Shown here: positions 37,404 through 47,059 of the stretch, piece after piece
Position numbering within the stretch: position 1 is the stretch's first letter
How the letters are laid out: each line of letters begins with the position of its first letter
Assembly (NCBI GenBank): GCA_020252485.1
Contig: JADCCX010000028.1
Coordinates: 1-64,000, forward strand
Length of the DNA stretch: 64,000 nucleotides
DNA from: Methylocystis sp.
Lineage (GTDB): Bacteria > Pseudomonadota > Alphaproteobacteria > Rhizobiales > Beijerinckiaceae
Direction: 5' to 3'
Position numbers and translations under genes: made by a program
The notes under the pieces: model-generated
Databases searched by the model: none
What the model was told of the DNA's origin: nothing
What the model saw: only the letters and a program-made list of their open reading frames with translations

Positions 37404-37799
37404 TCAATCGTCTTCGCTGGGGGGTTTGGCAGTATCGCGCTTGACGCGGGGATCGTGCAGCAGCCGGTCGATGCGGGCCGCCTCATCGAACTGCTCGTCG
37501 AAGCGGAAGCGCAATTCAGGCGTGAAGCGCATGTCGCGCATCTGCTTCGCCAGCAGGCCCTTGATATAGCGGACGTTTCTGGCAAGCGCCTTGACCACGA
37601 TCTTGCCGTCCGTTCCGCCAAGCGGCATCACATAGACGGTCGCGATCTTGAGATCGGGCGACAGCCGCACCTCCGGCACCGTGATGATCCTGCCATCGAG
37701 ATCGGGATCGTTGACTTGACCGCGCGACAGGATATCCGCCAGCGCATGGCGGATGAGTTCGCCGACGCGAAGCTGGCGCTGGGAGGGTTGCTGTGACAT
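37404..37799 (-). CDS. rbfA: 30S ribosome-binding factor RbfA
   Basis: This 131-residue KH-fold protein is needed for late maturation of 16S rRNA and for cold adaptation. SQRQLRVGELIRHALADILSRG, VRLSPDLKIATVYVMPLGG and TPELRFRFDEQFDEAARIDRLL match the family from start to end. The ATG at 37799 gives the expected N-terminus. It is 19 bases downstream of an unknown gene that separates it from infB. Confidence 0.95.
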   Translation of the reverse strand: MSQQPSQRQLRVGELIRHALADILSRGQVNDPDLDGRIITVPEVRLSPDLKIATVYVMPLGGTDGKIVVKALARNVRYIKGLLAKQMRDMRFTPELRFRFDEQFDEAARIDRLLHDPRVKRDTAKPPSEDD

Positions 37800-37818
37800 C
37801 AGGAGCCGAGCCTTCAGG

Positions 37819-38133
37819 CTATTTCTTGCCAGTCGGAGGCGGGAACACTTCTTGCAGCATGGCGTAGGCCGCGCGCTCGCCACTGAGAGCAGCCTGCTCG
37901 TAAACTGCAGTTTGGATGAAGCTTTGAAGTGCCTTTAACGGTCCAGCCTGTTCGTCAATCTGCCTCTGCAGACGGGAAATCTGCTCTTGCTGTTTTTCGC
38001 TCTGCTTGGTCAAGGTCTCAACGGAACGCTTGAGCTGCATCACTCTGAGGAGATATTCTCCAGCTTTCTTGGACAGTGAAAACCAATCACCGGGCTTCTG
38101 GGATCGTGGAGCTTTTCCTTCCGAATCGGTCAC
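37819..38133 (-). CDS. Unknown coiled-coil protein inserted in the nusA-infB-rbfA operon
   Basis: I do not recognise this 104-residue protein. It is highly charged and predicted to be largely helical. Residues about 25-72 (LLRVMQLKRSVETLTKQSEK onward, then EQISRLQRQIDEQ) show heptad spacing of Leu, Val and Ile typical of a coiled coil. It has no signal or membrane segment. GC is clearly lower than in neighbours (31 of 60 at 37921-37980 against 42 of 60 at 39001-39060 in infB). It overlaps the preceding unknown gene by four bases, so the pair is translationally coupled. Possible dimeric accessory protein. Confidence 0.7.
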   Translation of the reverse strand: MTDSEGKAPRSQKPGDWFSLSKKAGEYLLRVMQLKRSVETLTKQSEKQQEQISRLQRQIDEQAGPLKALQSFIQTAVYEQAALSGERAAYAMLQEVFPPPTGKK

Positions 38134-38507
38134 GGTTCATCGACCCTGACCAGAGCCTCAATGCCCGCAGCATTTTCCTTGATCAGACGATCAATGCGGT
38201 CTCCGGCTGCTTCAATATGCGCCAGCCGTTTGGAATTGGCGACGACTGCCGCAAATGCAATTTCGGATGTCTCAGCTAGAATTCTGGTGGCGGCATCGAA
38301 AGCAGCTTCCGGATCGCCGGTGATCTCATATTGCCGGAGAATTTCTGCGAGCATATTGAATTCGCGCCGCGCGAACTGATCGGACATATACGTGTCCAAT
38401 GGCAAGCTGCCAGTCGCCTTTTGGCGTCGAAATTCCGATGAATCGATATTCGCCGTGAGCTCAAGCTTTGATGCTGCATGACGGGAAGGAGCTTTGATTT
38501 CAGCCAT
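38130..38507 (-). CDS. Unknown small protein inserted in the nusA-infB-rbfA operon
   Basis: This 125-residue protein is not recognised. It is predicted cytoplasmic and mostly helical, with a charged disordered start of about 30 residues and a central segment FARREFNMLAEILRQYEITGDPEAAFDAATRIL. It lies nine bases after infB and overlaps the next unknown gene by ATGA. Base composition is lower in GC than the flanking core genes, which suggests later insertion. The two-gene overlap and size recall toxin-antitoxin pairs, but neither protein shows a known toxin or antitoxin motif. Confidence 0.7.
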   Translation of the reverse strand: MAEIKAPSRHAASKLELTANIDSSEFRRQKATGSLPLDTYMSDQFARREFNMLAEILRQYEITGDPEAAFDAATRILAETSEIAFAAVVANSKRLAHIEAAGDRIDRLIKENAAGIEALVRVDEP

Positions 38508-38516
38508 CGTCTTACC

Positions 38517-41500
38517 TCACAGCGACCGCTTGACCTCTTCGACGCGGTAGCACTCGATGATGTCGCCCGCGCGCATGTCCTCGTATTTCTCGAAGGCCAT
38601 GCCGCATTCCTGGCCCACCTGAACCTCCTTCACCTCGTCCTTGAAGCGCTTGAGGGTCTTGAGCGTGCCTTCGTGGATGACGACATTGTCGCGGATCAGG
38701 CGGACGCCGGCGCCGCGCTCCACCTTGCCGTCGGTGATGATGCAGCCCGCCACCTTGCCGACCTTGGTGATGCTGAACACCTCCTGGATCCGGGCGTTGC
38801 CCAGCATCGTCTCGCGCAGGGTCGGGGCCAGCAGGCCGGACATGGCCAGTTTGATGTCGTCCACAAGGTCATAGATGATGTTGTAGTAACGGATTTCGAC
38901 GCCCGCGCGCTCGGCAGCCTCACGGCCCTCCTTGTGCGCGCGCACGTTGAAGCCCAGGATCACTGCGCCGGTGGTGTTGGCGAGCGTGACGTCGGATTCG
39001 GTGATGCCGCCCACGCCCGAGTGGATGATGCGGGCCGCGACCTCCTCGTTGCCGAGCTTCTCAAGCGCTCCGGCGATCGCCTCCACCGAGCCCTGCACGT
39101 CGCCCTTGACGAGGAGTGTGAACTCCTTCTTTCCGGCGACCTTGATCTGGCTCATCATATCCGCGAGCGAACGGCCTGCGCCAGCCCCGCGGGCAGCCGC
39201 CTTATCCCGCTTCTGGCGGATGCGGTATTCGGTGATCTCGCGGGCCCGGGCCTCCGTCTCGACGACGGCCACGCGGTCGCCGGCTTCGGGCGCCGCCGTG
39301 AAGCCGAGGATTTCGACGGGAACGGAGGGTTCCGCGAACTCGACATGTGCGCCCTTGTCATTGATCAGCGCGCGCACGCGGCCCCATTCAGAGCCGGCCA
39401 CGACAATATCGCCATGCACAAGCGTGCCGCGCTGCACCAGCACGGTCGCCACAGGTCCACGGCCGCGGTCCAGCTTCGCTTCGATCACACTTCCTTCGGC
39501 CAGCCGGTTCGGATTGGCCTTGAGATCCAGCACTTCCGATTGCAGCTGGATCATCTCCAGCAGCTTGTCCAGGTTCTGGCCGGTCTTGGCCGAAAGCTCG
39601 ACCTCGATGGTCTCGCCGCCCATGCTTTCCACCTGCACATCATATTGCAGCAGATCGGTCTTCACCTTCTCGGGCTTGGCATCCGGGAGGTCGATCTTGT
39701 TGATCGCCACGATCATCGGCACCTTCGCCGCCTTGGCGTGATTGATGGCCTCAATGGTCTGCGGCATGACGGAATCATTGGCCGCCACCACGAGCACGAC
39801 GATGTCCGTCACCTTGGCGCCTCGGGCGCGCATTGCCGTGAAGGCCGCGTGACCCGGCGTATCGATGAAGGTCAGCGTCGCGCCAAGCGGCGAGACGACC
39901 TGATAGGCGCCGATATGCTGTGTGATGCCGCCCGCCTCGCCCGAGACGACATTGGTCTTGCGGATGGCGTCCAGCAGCGATGTCTTGCCGTGATCGACAT
40001 GGCCCATGATGGTTATCACGGGCGCGCGAGGCAGCAGCGTCTCCTCGGGATCGGGAACGTCGAACAGGCCTTCTTCCACATCGGAATCGGAGACGCGCTT
40101 AACGGTATGGCCCATTTCCTCGGCGATCAGCTGCGCCGTATCGGCATCGATCACATCGGTAATCTTGTGCATCTGGCCCTGCTTCATCAGCATCCGGATG
40201 ATGTCGACGCCGCGTTCCGACATGCGGTTCGCCAGCTCCTGGATGGTGATGGTCTCGGGCAGGATGACTTCGCGGAAGACCTTTTCCTTCTGCTCATCCT
40301 GGCCGCCTTTCATGCGCTGCACACGGCGGCGATAAGAGGCGATGGAACGGGTCCGCTCCTCTTCCGTGGCAAAAGCGTTGGTCACGGTCAGGCGGCCGCG
40401 ATCCCGGCTATCGCCGCCTTTCGCGGGGCGTTCCGCCTTGACGACGACGCCGCCACGGCTGCCGCGCTTGGCGAGCCCCTCGAGATCGAGCGTCGCATCG
40501 CGCGAGCGGCTGGCCCCGCTGCTCGGCGGAGCCGAGCGACGATTCTCCTGGATCAACGGTTCGGCAGGGGCCGATGGTCCGCGGCCAAAGCCGAAGCGTG
40601 CCGGACCTGCGCCGCCGGGACCGGAGGGCCGGTGTCCGCGATCACCGAAGCCGCCGGACGGACGTGGCCCGCGATCGCCGAAGCCGCCGCCAGCGCCTGG
40701 CGGGCGCGGCCCGCGGTCGCCGTAGCCGCCAGGCCGCGGTCCGCGATCGCCATCGGGGCGCGGTCCCCGGTCGCCAAAGCTGCCTTGCGGGCGTGGCCCC
40801 CGGTCACCGAACCCGCTGGCGCCTGCCGGACGGGGCGGCCTGTCGCCGAAACCGCCTGAAGGGCGCGGTCCGCGATCACCATCGGGCCTCGGACCGCGAT
40901 CGCCGAAGCCGGAGCGCGGCGGGCTGCGGTCGCCATCCGGCCGAGGGCCGCGGTCCCCTGAAGGAGGCCGCATTCCATCAAGCCTCGGGGGCCGCTCGCC
41001 ATAGGCGCGTGGAGCATCGAAGCGGGGGCCATCGGCAGACCGCGGCGGACGCGGTTCTTCGCCGAGGCGCCGCACGGCCTCCTCCTGGCCGCGACGCCTC
41101 AATTCGTCTTCCCGGAAGCGGCGCTCGTCTTCCTCGCGCTTGCGCGCTTCGGCTGCATCGCGTTCGCGCTGCTCCGCCTCCGTGCGGGCCGCGCGCTGAC
41201 GCGCATCGGCCTCGGCGCTCTTGCGGGCTTCTTCTTCCAGACGCGCCGCGTCCATGAGCACCGCGTTGCGCGCATTCTGCTCGCTTTCGGACAGGGTGCG
41301 CAGGACCATGCCGCCGGAGGGCTTCTGCTGCAGGGCCGGCTTCAGCGTGACGGGCTGGCCCTTGGCTTCGGCGCCGGACGGGCTGCTGGAATAGGACGGC
41401 TGCTGGCCGGCAGGCATCTGCTGCCGGCGCTTCACGACCTCGACGGCAACGGTCTTCGACCGGCCATGCGAGAAGCTTTGGCGCACGGTCCCGGAGCCGC

Positions 41501-41585
41501 CATCCGACGGACGCGGCTTCAGCGACAGCGTTCCCTTGGCTGGAACGCTCAATGTCTTGTCGCCGGGGTTATTCGTGTCGCTCAT
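38517..41585 (-). CDS. infB: Translation initiation factor IF-2
   Basis: IF-2 (1022 residues) is the GTPase that places initiator tRNA on the 30S subunit. The G1 motif [10 protein letters not shown] is at 528-537, with DTPGHAAF and NKID further on. C-terminal beta-barrel and fMet-tRNA-binding domains end [23 protein letters not shown]. The N-terminal 500 residues contain a charged helical stretch (about 110-175, Glu/Arg-rich) and an unusual DRGPRP repeat tract (about 207-335). The ATG at 41585 gives [14 protein letters not shown], the alphaproteobacterial start. A TTG-type extension upstream is unlikely. Confidence 0.97.
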   Translation of the reverse strand: MSDTNNPGDKTLSVPAKGTLSLKPRPSDGGSGTVRQSFSHGRSKTVAVEVVKRRQQMPAGQQPSYSSSPSGAEAKGQPVTLKPALQQKPSGGMVLRTLSESEQNARNAVLMDAARLEEEARKSAEADARQRAARTEAEQRERDAAEARKREEDERRFREDELRRRGQEEAVRRLGEEPRPPRSADGPRFDAPRAYGERPPRLDGMRPPSGDRGPRPDGDRSPPRSGFGDRGPRPDGDRGPRPSGGFGDRPPRPAGASGFGDRGPRPQGSFGDRGPRPDGDRGPRPGGYGDRGPRPPGAGGGFGDRGPRPSGGFGDRGHRPSGPGGAGPARFGFGRGPSAPAEPLIQENRRSAPPSSGASRSRDATLDLEGLAKRGSRGGVVVKAERPAKGGDSRDRGRLTVTNAFATEEERTRSIASYRRRVQRMKGGQDEQKEKVFREVILPETITIQELANRMSERGVDIIRMLMKQGQMHKITDVIDADTAQLIAEEMGHTVKRVSDSDVEEGLFDVPDPEETLLPRAPVITIMGHVDHGKTSLLDAIRKTNVVSGEAGGITQHIGAYQVVSPLGATLTFIDTPGHAAFTAMRARGAKVTDIVVLVVAANDSVMPQTIEAINHAKAAKVPMIVAINKIDLPDAKPEKVKTDLLQYDVQVESMGGETIEVELSAKTGQNLDKLLEMIQLQSEVLDLKANPNRLAEGSVIEAKLDRGRGPVATVLVQRGTLVHGDIVVAGSEWGRVRALINDKGAHVEFAEPSVPVEILGFTAAPEAGDRVAVVETEARAREITEYRIRQKRDKAAARGAGAGRSLADMMSQIKVAGKKEFTLLVKGDVQGSVEAIAGALEKLGNEEVAARIIHSGVGGITESDVTLANTTGAVILGFNVRAHKEGREAAERAGVEIRYYNIIYDLVDDIKLAMSGLLAPTLRETMLGNARIQEVFSITKVGKVAGCIITDGKVERGAGVRLIRDNVVIHEGTLKTLKRFKDEVKEVQVGQECGMAFEKYEDMRAGDIIECYRVEEVKRSL
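40581..40967 (-). repeat. Tandem-like DRGPRP repeat tract within infB
   Basis: Residues about 207-335 of IF-2 contain eight exact DRGPRP hexapeptides plus variants (DRPPRP, DRGHRP), separated mostly by DG, SGGFG, GGYG or PGAGGGFG linkers. The composition is almost only Gly, Arg, Pro, Asp, Phe and Ser. This resembles RGG-type RNA-binding or phase-separating low-complexity segments. The underlying DNA is correspondingly repetitive and may vary in copy number between strains. Confidence 0.85.
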
Positions 41586-41641
41586 CCAGTTCGCCGTCCT
41601 GCGTTCGTTCAAACACTGTTTCGTTCAGATGCTGGCGGCCG

Positions 41642-42319
41642 TCATTGGCCGTCCGACACCAAAGGGCTGATCGATGCGGCTGTGTCTTCCGCATCAGGCC
41701 CGATCCCCTGGGAGATGTTTTGGCGGAATTGATCCAGCCTTCGGCATCTGTTCAGGAAGGCGTCGGCGGCGGGACCCGCCATCAACGCGGCGTGTATGGC
41801 ATTTTCCCGCCCCAAAGCCAAATCCATTTCGTGTCCGGGAAATGGCGAAAGAAGCGGAATCCCTTCGCCCCCGTCCCGGTTCCGCCGGATCACCTGCGTC
41901 ATCTTGCGCCGGCCGTCCTCGCCGCCGTCGCTGGCCCAGACGAGGGCAACCGCCTTCCCCTTGGCGACGAGGCCTTCGGCCTTTGCAAAGCCGGAGACAA
42001 CGAGCCCGGCCTTGTTGGCCATCGCGAGCGATTGCCTGGCATCCGCCGCGAGCAGCGCCTCAACCATATCGGCAAGCCCCTCAGGAACCTCGGCATTTTG
42101 CTTGAGGCTGCGGGCGAAGCTCTTCCTGCGGATGGCGTTCTCGACCGCCGCCCTTTCGCAGGCGACCCAGACCCCGCGGCCCGGCAGCCTGGCGCGGATA
42201 TCGGGCGCCAGCCGACCCTCGGGATCGACGACGAAACGCAGCAGCCGTTCGATGGGCAGCACCTGGCGCGTCGCGACGCAGGTCCGGTTTGGTCCCTTCT
42301 CTTCGTCGCAAACGCGCAA
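41642..42319 (-). CDS. ylxR: YlxR/DUF448 family RNA-binding protein
   Basis: This 225-residue protein between nusA and infB is the usual alphaproteobacterial YlxR form. The N-terminal YlxR domain (PNRTCVATRQVLPIERLLRFVVDPEGRLAPDI, LPGRGVWVACERAAVENAIRRKSFARSL) binds RNA. It is followed by an L7Ae-like segment (LLAADARQSLAMANKAGLVVSGFAKAEGLV). The only reasonable start is TTG at 42319, preceded by AGGAG at eight bases. The tail beyond residue 165 is not conserved in my recollection. Confidence 0.88.
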   Translation of the reverse strand: MRVCDEEKGPNRTCVATRQVLPIERLLRFVVDPEGRLAPDIRARLPGRGVWVACERAAVENAIRRKSFARSLKQNAEVPEGLADMVEALLAADARQSLAMANKAGLVVSGFAKAEGLVAKGKAVALVWASDGGEDGRRKMTQVIRRNRDGGEGIPLLSPFPGHEMDLALGRENAIHAALMAGPAADAFLNRCRRLDQFRQNISQGIGPDAEDTAASISPLVSDGQ

Positions 42320-42340
42320 GCGCCTGGCTCCTACATGGCG

Positions 42341-43915
42341 TTACACTGCGGCCGCTTCGCTGGCTTCGTCAGCCGCAATCCAGCCTGCCTTGATGCGCGC
42401 ATTCATGATGAAAGCCTCGCAATCGTCGCGCGAAAGGTCGAAACCATCGAGGAAGCCGGGCTGACGCTGGTTCTGCCCGTCCTTGCGTTCCGTCCATCCG
42501 GCAAGATCATCGGTGGCGCAGCCGGCGAGATCCTCAATGCTCTTCACATCGTTCTCGCCTAGCCTCACCATCATCGCGGTCGTGATGCCTTCGATGCCGC
42601 GCAACTCGTCCAGAACGCCCAGCGCTTTCCGCTTCTCATCGAAATCGGCCTCAATTGCGGCGAGATATTCGAGCGCACGCCGGCGGATCTCCTGCGCTGT
42701 GTCATCGTCGAAGCCGTCGATCGAGGTCAGATCGGAATCCTCGACATAGGCGAGCTCCTCGACGGAGCGGAAGCCTTCCGAGGCGAGCAGCTGGCCGACG
42801 ACCTCGTCAACGTTCAGCGCCTCCATGAAGATCTGAGTGCGGCTCTGGAATTCCTTCTGGCGCCGCTCGCTTTCCTCGGCCTCCGTCAGGATATCGATGT
42901 CCCAGCCGGTGAGCTGGGAGGCCAGGCGGACATTCTGCCCCCGCCGGCCGATCGCCAGCGAGAGCTGTTCATCGGGGACGACGACCTCGATCCGCTCGGA
43001 ATCCTCATCAAGCACCACCTTCGCGACTTCGGCCGGCTGCAGCGCATTGACGATGAAGGTCGCTACATCTTCCGACCAGGGAATGATGTCGATCTTCTCG
43101 CCCTGCAACTCGCCGACAACGGCCTGCACGCGCGAGCCGCGCATGCCGACGCAGGCGCCCACAGGGTCGATGGCGGAATCGCGGCTGATCACTGCGATCT
43201 TGGCGCGCGAGCCCGGATCGCGGGCGACGGCCTTGACGGTGATGATGCCGTCGTAGATCTCCGGCACTTCCTGGCCGAAGAGCTTGGCCATGAACTGCGG
43301 ATGGGTGCGCGACAGGAACACCTGCGGACCGCGCTGCTCGCGCCGCACATCGTAGAGATAGCAGCGGATGCGGTCGCCGGGGCGGAACATTTCGCGCGGG
43401 ATCAGCTCGTCGCGGCGCACCACCGCTTCGGACTTGCCGAGATCGACGATGACGTTGCCGTATTCGACCCGCTTGACCGTGCCGTTGACGATTTCGCCGA
43501 TGCGATCCTTGTACTCGTCATACTGGCGCTCGCGCTCCGCGTCGCGCACCTTCTGCACGATCACCTGCTTGGCGGATTGCGCGGCGATGCGGCCGAAATC
43601 GAAGGGCGGCAGCGTTTCGGCGATCGCATCGCCCACCTGGGCCGCAGGGTTGCGGCGGCGCGCATCAACCAGCGTGATCTCGCGGGAATCATTCTCGATC
43701 TGCTCGACGACATGCAGATGCCGCGACAGCCGCAGTTCGCCGCTCTTCGGGTCGATCTGCGCGTGAACATCCGTCTCGGCGCCGTAGCGGGAGCGGGCCG
43801 CCTTGGCGATAGCGTCTTCCATCGCCTCGATCACGATGGCCCGTTCGATCTGCTTCTCGCGGGCGACGGCGTCGGCGATCTGCAGCAATTCCAGTCTGTT
43901 CGCACTGATGGCCAT
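42341..43915 (-). CDS. nusA: Transcription termination/antitermination protein NusA
   Basis: NusA (524 residues) binds RNA polymerase and modulates pausing, termination and rRNA antitermination. Domains in order are the N-terminal RNAP-binding region (1-125), S1 (about 135-200, [25 protein letters not shown]), and KH1/KH2 (200-345, with [30 protein letters not shown] and [25 protein letters not shown]). C-terminal acidic repeats with helix-hairpin-helix character follow. The ATG follows rimP by 12 bases. Confidence 0.97.
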   Translation of the reverse strand: MAISANRLELLQIADAVAREKQIERAIVIEAMEDAIAKAARSRYGAETDVHAQIDPKSGELRLSRHLHVVEQIENDSREITLVDARRRNPAAQVGDAIAETLPPFDFGRIAAQSAKQVIVQKVRDAERERQYDEYKDRIGEIVNGTVKRVEYGNVIVDLGKSEAVVRRDELIPREMFRPGDRIRCYLYDVRREQRGPQVFLSRTHPQFMAKLFGQEVPEIYDGIITVKAVARDPGSRAKIAVISRDSAIDPVGACVGMRGSRVQAVVGELQGEKIDIIPWSEDVATFIVNALQPAEVAKVVLDEDSERIEVVVPDEQLSLAIGRRGQNVRLASQLTGWDIDILTEAEESERRQKEFQSRTQIFMEALNVDEVVGQLLASEGFRSVEELAYVEDSDLTSIDGFDDDTAQEIRRRALEYLAAIEADFDEKRKALGVLDELRGIEGITTAMMVRLGENDVKSIEDLAGCATDDLAGWTERKDGQNQRQPGFLDGFDLSRDDCEAFIMNARIKAGWIAADEASEAAAV

Positions 43916-43927
43916 GGCAGGTTCTCC

Positions 43928-44578
43928 TCAGTCTTCTAACTGTTTGCGCCGGTCCGGCTTTCGGCCGCGCGGCTTGTCGGATAAAGGCATTTTCGGTTCG
44001 CTGCCTTTGTTGGCAGCCGGTTTCTTTCCGGGTTTCTCTCCCGGCGCTTTCGGCTGACGGCCAAGCGCCGCATCGATGAGCGTATCGGTCAGCACGAGGC
44101 GCGCCTCGTGCATGTCGCCTATCGGCAAGGGGCAATCGACAAGCTCGCCCTCCTTGGCGTCGGGGCGGCGGACCGTCGCGGTGCCGGCATCGGCGGCAAT
44201 GAGGAGCCCCTTGTAACGCTTGCGCCCATGGGCGGGAACCGCCATCTCGATCCTGACCTCGTGGCTGACCCAGCGGGCGAAATCAATGGCCCGGACCAGC
44301 GGCCGGTCGATGCCGGGAGAGGACACCTCGAGATGATAGGCCCGATCCATCGGATCCTCGACGTCGAGCACGGGCGAGATCGCCTTGCTCACGGCCTCGC
44401 AATCATCAACGCCCATCGTGCCGTCGTCGCGCTCGGCCATTACCTGCACCGTGCAGCCGTTCTGACCGCTGATCCTGACGCGCACCAGACGGAATCCCAC
44501 GTCGGCGATGGCAGGCGCGACGATGGCGGCGATCCGCGCCGCCATTCCCGTTTCAAGGATGAGCCGCGGCTCGTCCAT
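43928..44578 (-). CDS. rimP: Ribosome maturation factor RimP
   Basis: RimP (216 residues) assists 30S assembly and heads the nusA-infB operon. [67 protein letters not shown] is a full family signature. The C-terminal about 45 residues are a Lys/Pro/Arg-rich tail ([16 protein letters not shown]) that is longer than in E. coli. The ATG at 44578 has an AGGAG ribosome site. An intrinsic-terminator-like hairpin lies 33 bases upstream. Confidence 0.96.
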   Translation of the reverse strand: MDEPRLILETGMAARIAAIVAPAIADVGFRLVRVRISGQNGCTVQVMAERDDGTMGVDDCEAVSKAISPVLDVEDPMDRAYHLEVSSPGIDRPLVRAIDFARWVSHEVRIEMAVPAHGRKRYKGLLIAADAGTATVRRPDAKEGELVDCPLPIGDMHEARLVLTDTLIDAALGRQPKAPGEKPGKKPAANKGSEPKMPLSDKPRGRKPDRRKQLED

Positions 44579-44610
44579 CTGATCTCCTGCCGGAGCCTCG
44601 CATGGCCAAT

Positions 44611-44640
44611 AAAAAAGAGCGGGTCCCGAGGGGCCCACTC
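44611..44640 (-). terminator. Intrinsic terminator or attenuator in the rimP leader
   Basis: On the minus strand GAGTGGGCCCC-TC-GGGACCCGCTC is followed directly by TTTTTT, a textbook stem and T run with one mismatch and one wobble. It lies between trmB (ends 44778) and rimP (starts 44578). It therefore either ends trmB/metK transcripts or acts as an attenuator in the 5' leader of the nusA operon. Confidence 0.85.
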
Positions 44641-44777
44641 TCATCAGGCGATCGATCGCTCAATAAGAACCTTTGATAAATGGAATATGGCGGAATCCGG
44701 CGGCATTTTCAAGCGCCTTCCTGCAATGCAACAAATGCGCCGCTGATGGTAACGGGATGGTGAGAGTTCGCGCCGGG

Positions 44778-45566
44778 CTATCGATCGTGACGGCGCGGCG
44801 CGTCCCGGCGCCTCACGAAGGTCAGATAGGTTGGGATCCGGCCTTCCTGCAGGGCTTTGGCTTCATAGCGGGTGCCCGGCCAGGCCGGATAGGGTGTTGT
44901 CCAGTCGGGTGCGGCGCTTGCTTGCCAGTGGAATTCCGGCATCGGCAGGATTCGCGCCAGCAGCCAGCCCACGTAATCGTCAATATCGCTGGCGAAGCGG
45001 AAGATGCCGCCGGTCATCAGCGCGCCAGCGATGAGCGCCAGCGATTCCTCCGAGACGAACCGCCGCTTGCGTTGGCGGCGCTTCGGCCAGGGATCGGCAT
45101 AAAGGAGGTCGATTTCGGCCATCGATCCGGCCGGCAGCCGCCGCAGCAGCATGGCCGCGTCATTGTTGAAGACGCGGATGTTACGGATATCCTCCCGCTC
45201 GATCTCCATCAGCAGCTTGGCCATGCCGTTGAGGAAGGGCTCAACGCCAATGAAGCCCACTTCGGGGCATTCGCGGGCGCGGTGCAGCAGATGTTCGCCG
45301 CCGCCGAAGCCGATTTCGAGGCGTACTGCGGCAGGTTTCGGATGAAACAGGCCGGCAGGGTCTCCGAGCGATGGCGAATGCCAGCCAATCCTTGCTGAGA
45401 CTGAATTCAGAGATTGCACCGCTTCGATGACTTGATTGTCAGCAGGCAGCGTGATCAGCAGCTGCGGCAACAGCCGGTCCACCAGCTCCCGCTGCCCCTT
45501 GCGCAGCATCTTGCCTTTCGACCTGCCGAAGAAGCGGGCGCGCTCGATAGGTTCTGGCGGGCTCAC
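44778..45566 (-). CDS. trmB: tRNA (guanine-N7-)-methyltransferase
   Basis: TrmB (262 residues) methylates G46 in the variable loop of tRNA. FFGRSKGKMLRKGQRELVDRLLP, LEIGFGGGEHLL (SAM site), GFIGVEPFLNGMAKLL, DLLYADPWPKRRQRKRRFVSEESL and TYLTF near the end are diagnostic. The start is GTG with GAGG upstream. It follows metK after 68 bases that contain a terminator-like hairpin. About 20 residues longer than typical, mostly in a loop around residues 45-75. Confidence 0.95.
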   Translation of the reverse strand: MSPPEPIERARFFGRSKGKMLRKGQRELVDRLLPQLLITLPADNQVIEAVQSLNSVSARIGWHSPSLGDPAGLFHPKPAAVRLEIGFGGGEHLLHRARECPEVGFIGVEPFLNGMAKLLMEIEREDIRNIRVFNNDAAMLLRRLPAGSMAEIDLLYADPWPKRRQRKRRFVSEESLALIAGALMTGGIFRFASDIDDYVGWLLARILPMPEFHWQASAAPDWTTPYPAWPGTRYEAKALQEGRIPTYLTFVRRRDAPRRHDR

Positions 45567-45580
45567 AGCACCTCACTCGC

Positions 45581-45606
45581 AAAAAAGGCCAACCCGAAAG
45601 CCAGCC
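45581..45606 (-). terminator. Intrinsic terminator after metK
   Basis: On the minus strand GGCTGGC-TTTCGG-GTTGGCC is followed by TTTTTT. The stem includes three G-T wobbles. It lies 28 bases past the metK stop and just before the ribosome site of trmB, so it should reduce read-through from metK into trmB. Confidence 0.6.
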
Positions 45607-45634
45607 CTTCCGTTCCTGCGATGGAATGCCTGCC

Positions 45635-46840
45635 TCAGGCAACAGCCTTCTTCAAGGCGTCGATGAGGTCGGTGCGCTCCCAGGAGAAGCCGCCGTCGCG
45701 CGAGGCCTTGCGGCCGAAATGGCCATAGGCCGAGGTGCGTGCGTAGATCGCCTTGTTAAGGTCGAGATGCGTCCGGATGCCGCGCGGCGTCAGGTCCATC
45801 ACCTCGCCCAGCGCCTTTTCAAGCTTGGCCGGATCGACCTTGCCCGTGTCATGCAGGTCCACGTAGATCGACAGCGGCTTGGCGACGCCGATGGCGTAGG
45901 AGAGCTGGATGGTGCAGCGGTCCGCGAGCCTGGCGGCGACCACGTTCTTGGCGAGGTAGCGCGCTGCGTAGGCAGCGGAACGGTCCACCTTCGTGGGGTC
46001 CTTGCCCGAGAACGCACCGCCGCCGTGCGGCGCCGCGCCGCCGTAGGTGTCGACGATGATCTTCCGGCCGGTCAGCCCGCAATCGCCGTCGGGTCCGCCG
46101 ATCACGAACTTGCCGGTCGGATTGACATGCCAGACGGTGTCCTTGCTGATCCAGCCTTCCGGCAGAACCTGACGGATGACAGGCTCGACGATCTTCTGCA
46201 CGTCCTTCGATGTGAGATTGGGATCGAGATGCTGGGTGGAGAGCACGATCTGCGTTACGCCCACGGGTTTGCCGTTATGGTAACGAACGGTGACCTGGCT
46301 CTTGGCATCCGGGCCCAGCACGCCGCAGCCATGTTCGCCGGACTTGCGGTATTTCGTCAGCACTTCGAGGATCTTGTGGCTGTAATAGATCGGGGCGGGC
46401 ATCAGTTCCGGCGTCTCGCGGCAGGCATAGCCGAACATGATGCCCTGGTCGCCGGCGCCTTCGTCCTTGTTGCCTGCCGCATCGACGCCCACTGCAATAT
46501 CAACCGACTGCGGGTGGAGCAGAACCTCGATCTTGGCCGTCTTCCAATGGAAGCCGTCCTGCTCGTAGCCGATGGCCTTGATCGCCTTGCGGGCGACGGA
46601 TTTCACCTTGCTCTTCATCGCCTTTTCATTGAGCGATGTCCGGACTTCGCCGGCGATCACCACGCGGTTCGTCGTCGCCAGCGTTTCGCAGGCCACGCGC
46701 ACCGCCGAAGGAGCCATGCCCGCCTTGGCGGCTTCCTTGAAGAAGAGATCGACGACTTCGTCCGAGATGCGGTCGCAGACCTTGTCCGGATGGCCTTCCG
46801 ACACGGATTCACTGGTGAAAAGATAGTCTGAACGAACCAC
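45635..46840 (-). CDS. metK: S-adenosylmethionine synthase
   Basis: MetK (401 residues) makes SAM from methionine and [93 protein letters not shown] are the three active-site signatures. The start is GTG with CGGAG upstream. A nearby ATG is out of frame. A leader of about 220 bases separates it from the xre-type gene. I could not recognise a SAM-II, SAM-V or SAM/SAH riboswitch consensus there. Confidence 0.98.
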   Translation of the reverse strand: MVRSDYLFTSESVSEGHPDKVCDRISDEVVDLFFKEAAKAGMAPSAVRVACETLATTNRVVIAGEVRTSLNEKAMKSKVKSVARKAIKAIGYEQDGFHWKTAKIEVLLHPQSVDIAVGVDAAGNKDEGAGDQGIMFGYACRETPELMPAPIYYSHKILEVLTKYRKSGEHGCGVLGPDAKSQVTVRYHNGKPVGVTQIVLSTQHLDPNLTSKDVQKIVEPVIRQVLPEGWISKDTVWHVNPTGKFVIGGPDGDCGLTGRKIIVDTYGGAAPHGGGAFSGKDPTKVDRSAAYAARYLAKNVVAARLADRCTIQLSYAIGVAKPLSIYVDLHDTGKVDPAKLEKALGEVMDLTPRGIRTHLDLNKAIYARTSAYGHFGRKASRDGGFSWERTDLIDALKKAVA

Positions 46841-46985
46841 GTTGCATCTCCGGATTGATGAGCTTTTTTTGAACTGGAACGGCTGACAGCCCGTCGGGAA
46901 CTGCCCGCATCGGGCGCGCTGGATAATCAGGTCCGTTCGTCAGGTCAACCAAAAACCGTCTATTCGTTCGTTTCGAAGAACGAAT

Positions 46986-47020
46986 TAGAGCATGGTTCCA
47001 TCTCATGGCGCCATGCTCTA
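46986..47020. repeat. TAGAGC-bounded palindrome between xre and metK
   Basis: TAGAGCATGG and CCATGCTCTA are perfect 10-base arms around a 15-base loop. The boundaries resemble those of the repeat at 29595-29636. Just beside it (46963-46984) is a second inverted repeat with arms TTCGTTC and GAACGAA. Together they fill much of the metK leader. They may be a dispersed repeat, or part may be an operator for the upstream regulator. Confidence 0.65.
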
Positions 47021-47059
47021 GCTTCCGAAAAGGGGCGCAAGGCCGACAGATACGCGCTT

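Noticed and set aside
38478-40859. Open frame of 793 codons antisense to infB
   Set aside because: infB is unmistakable on the minus strand. The antisense product is His/Asp/Leu-rich shadow sequence.
46841-47059. SAM riboswitch upstream of metK
   Set aside because: The leader has no match I can recognise to SAM-II, SAM-V or SAM/SAH consensus cores. A covariance search would be decisive.
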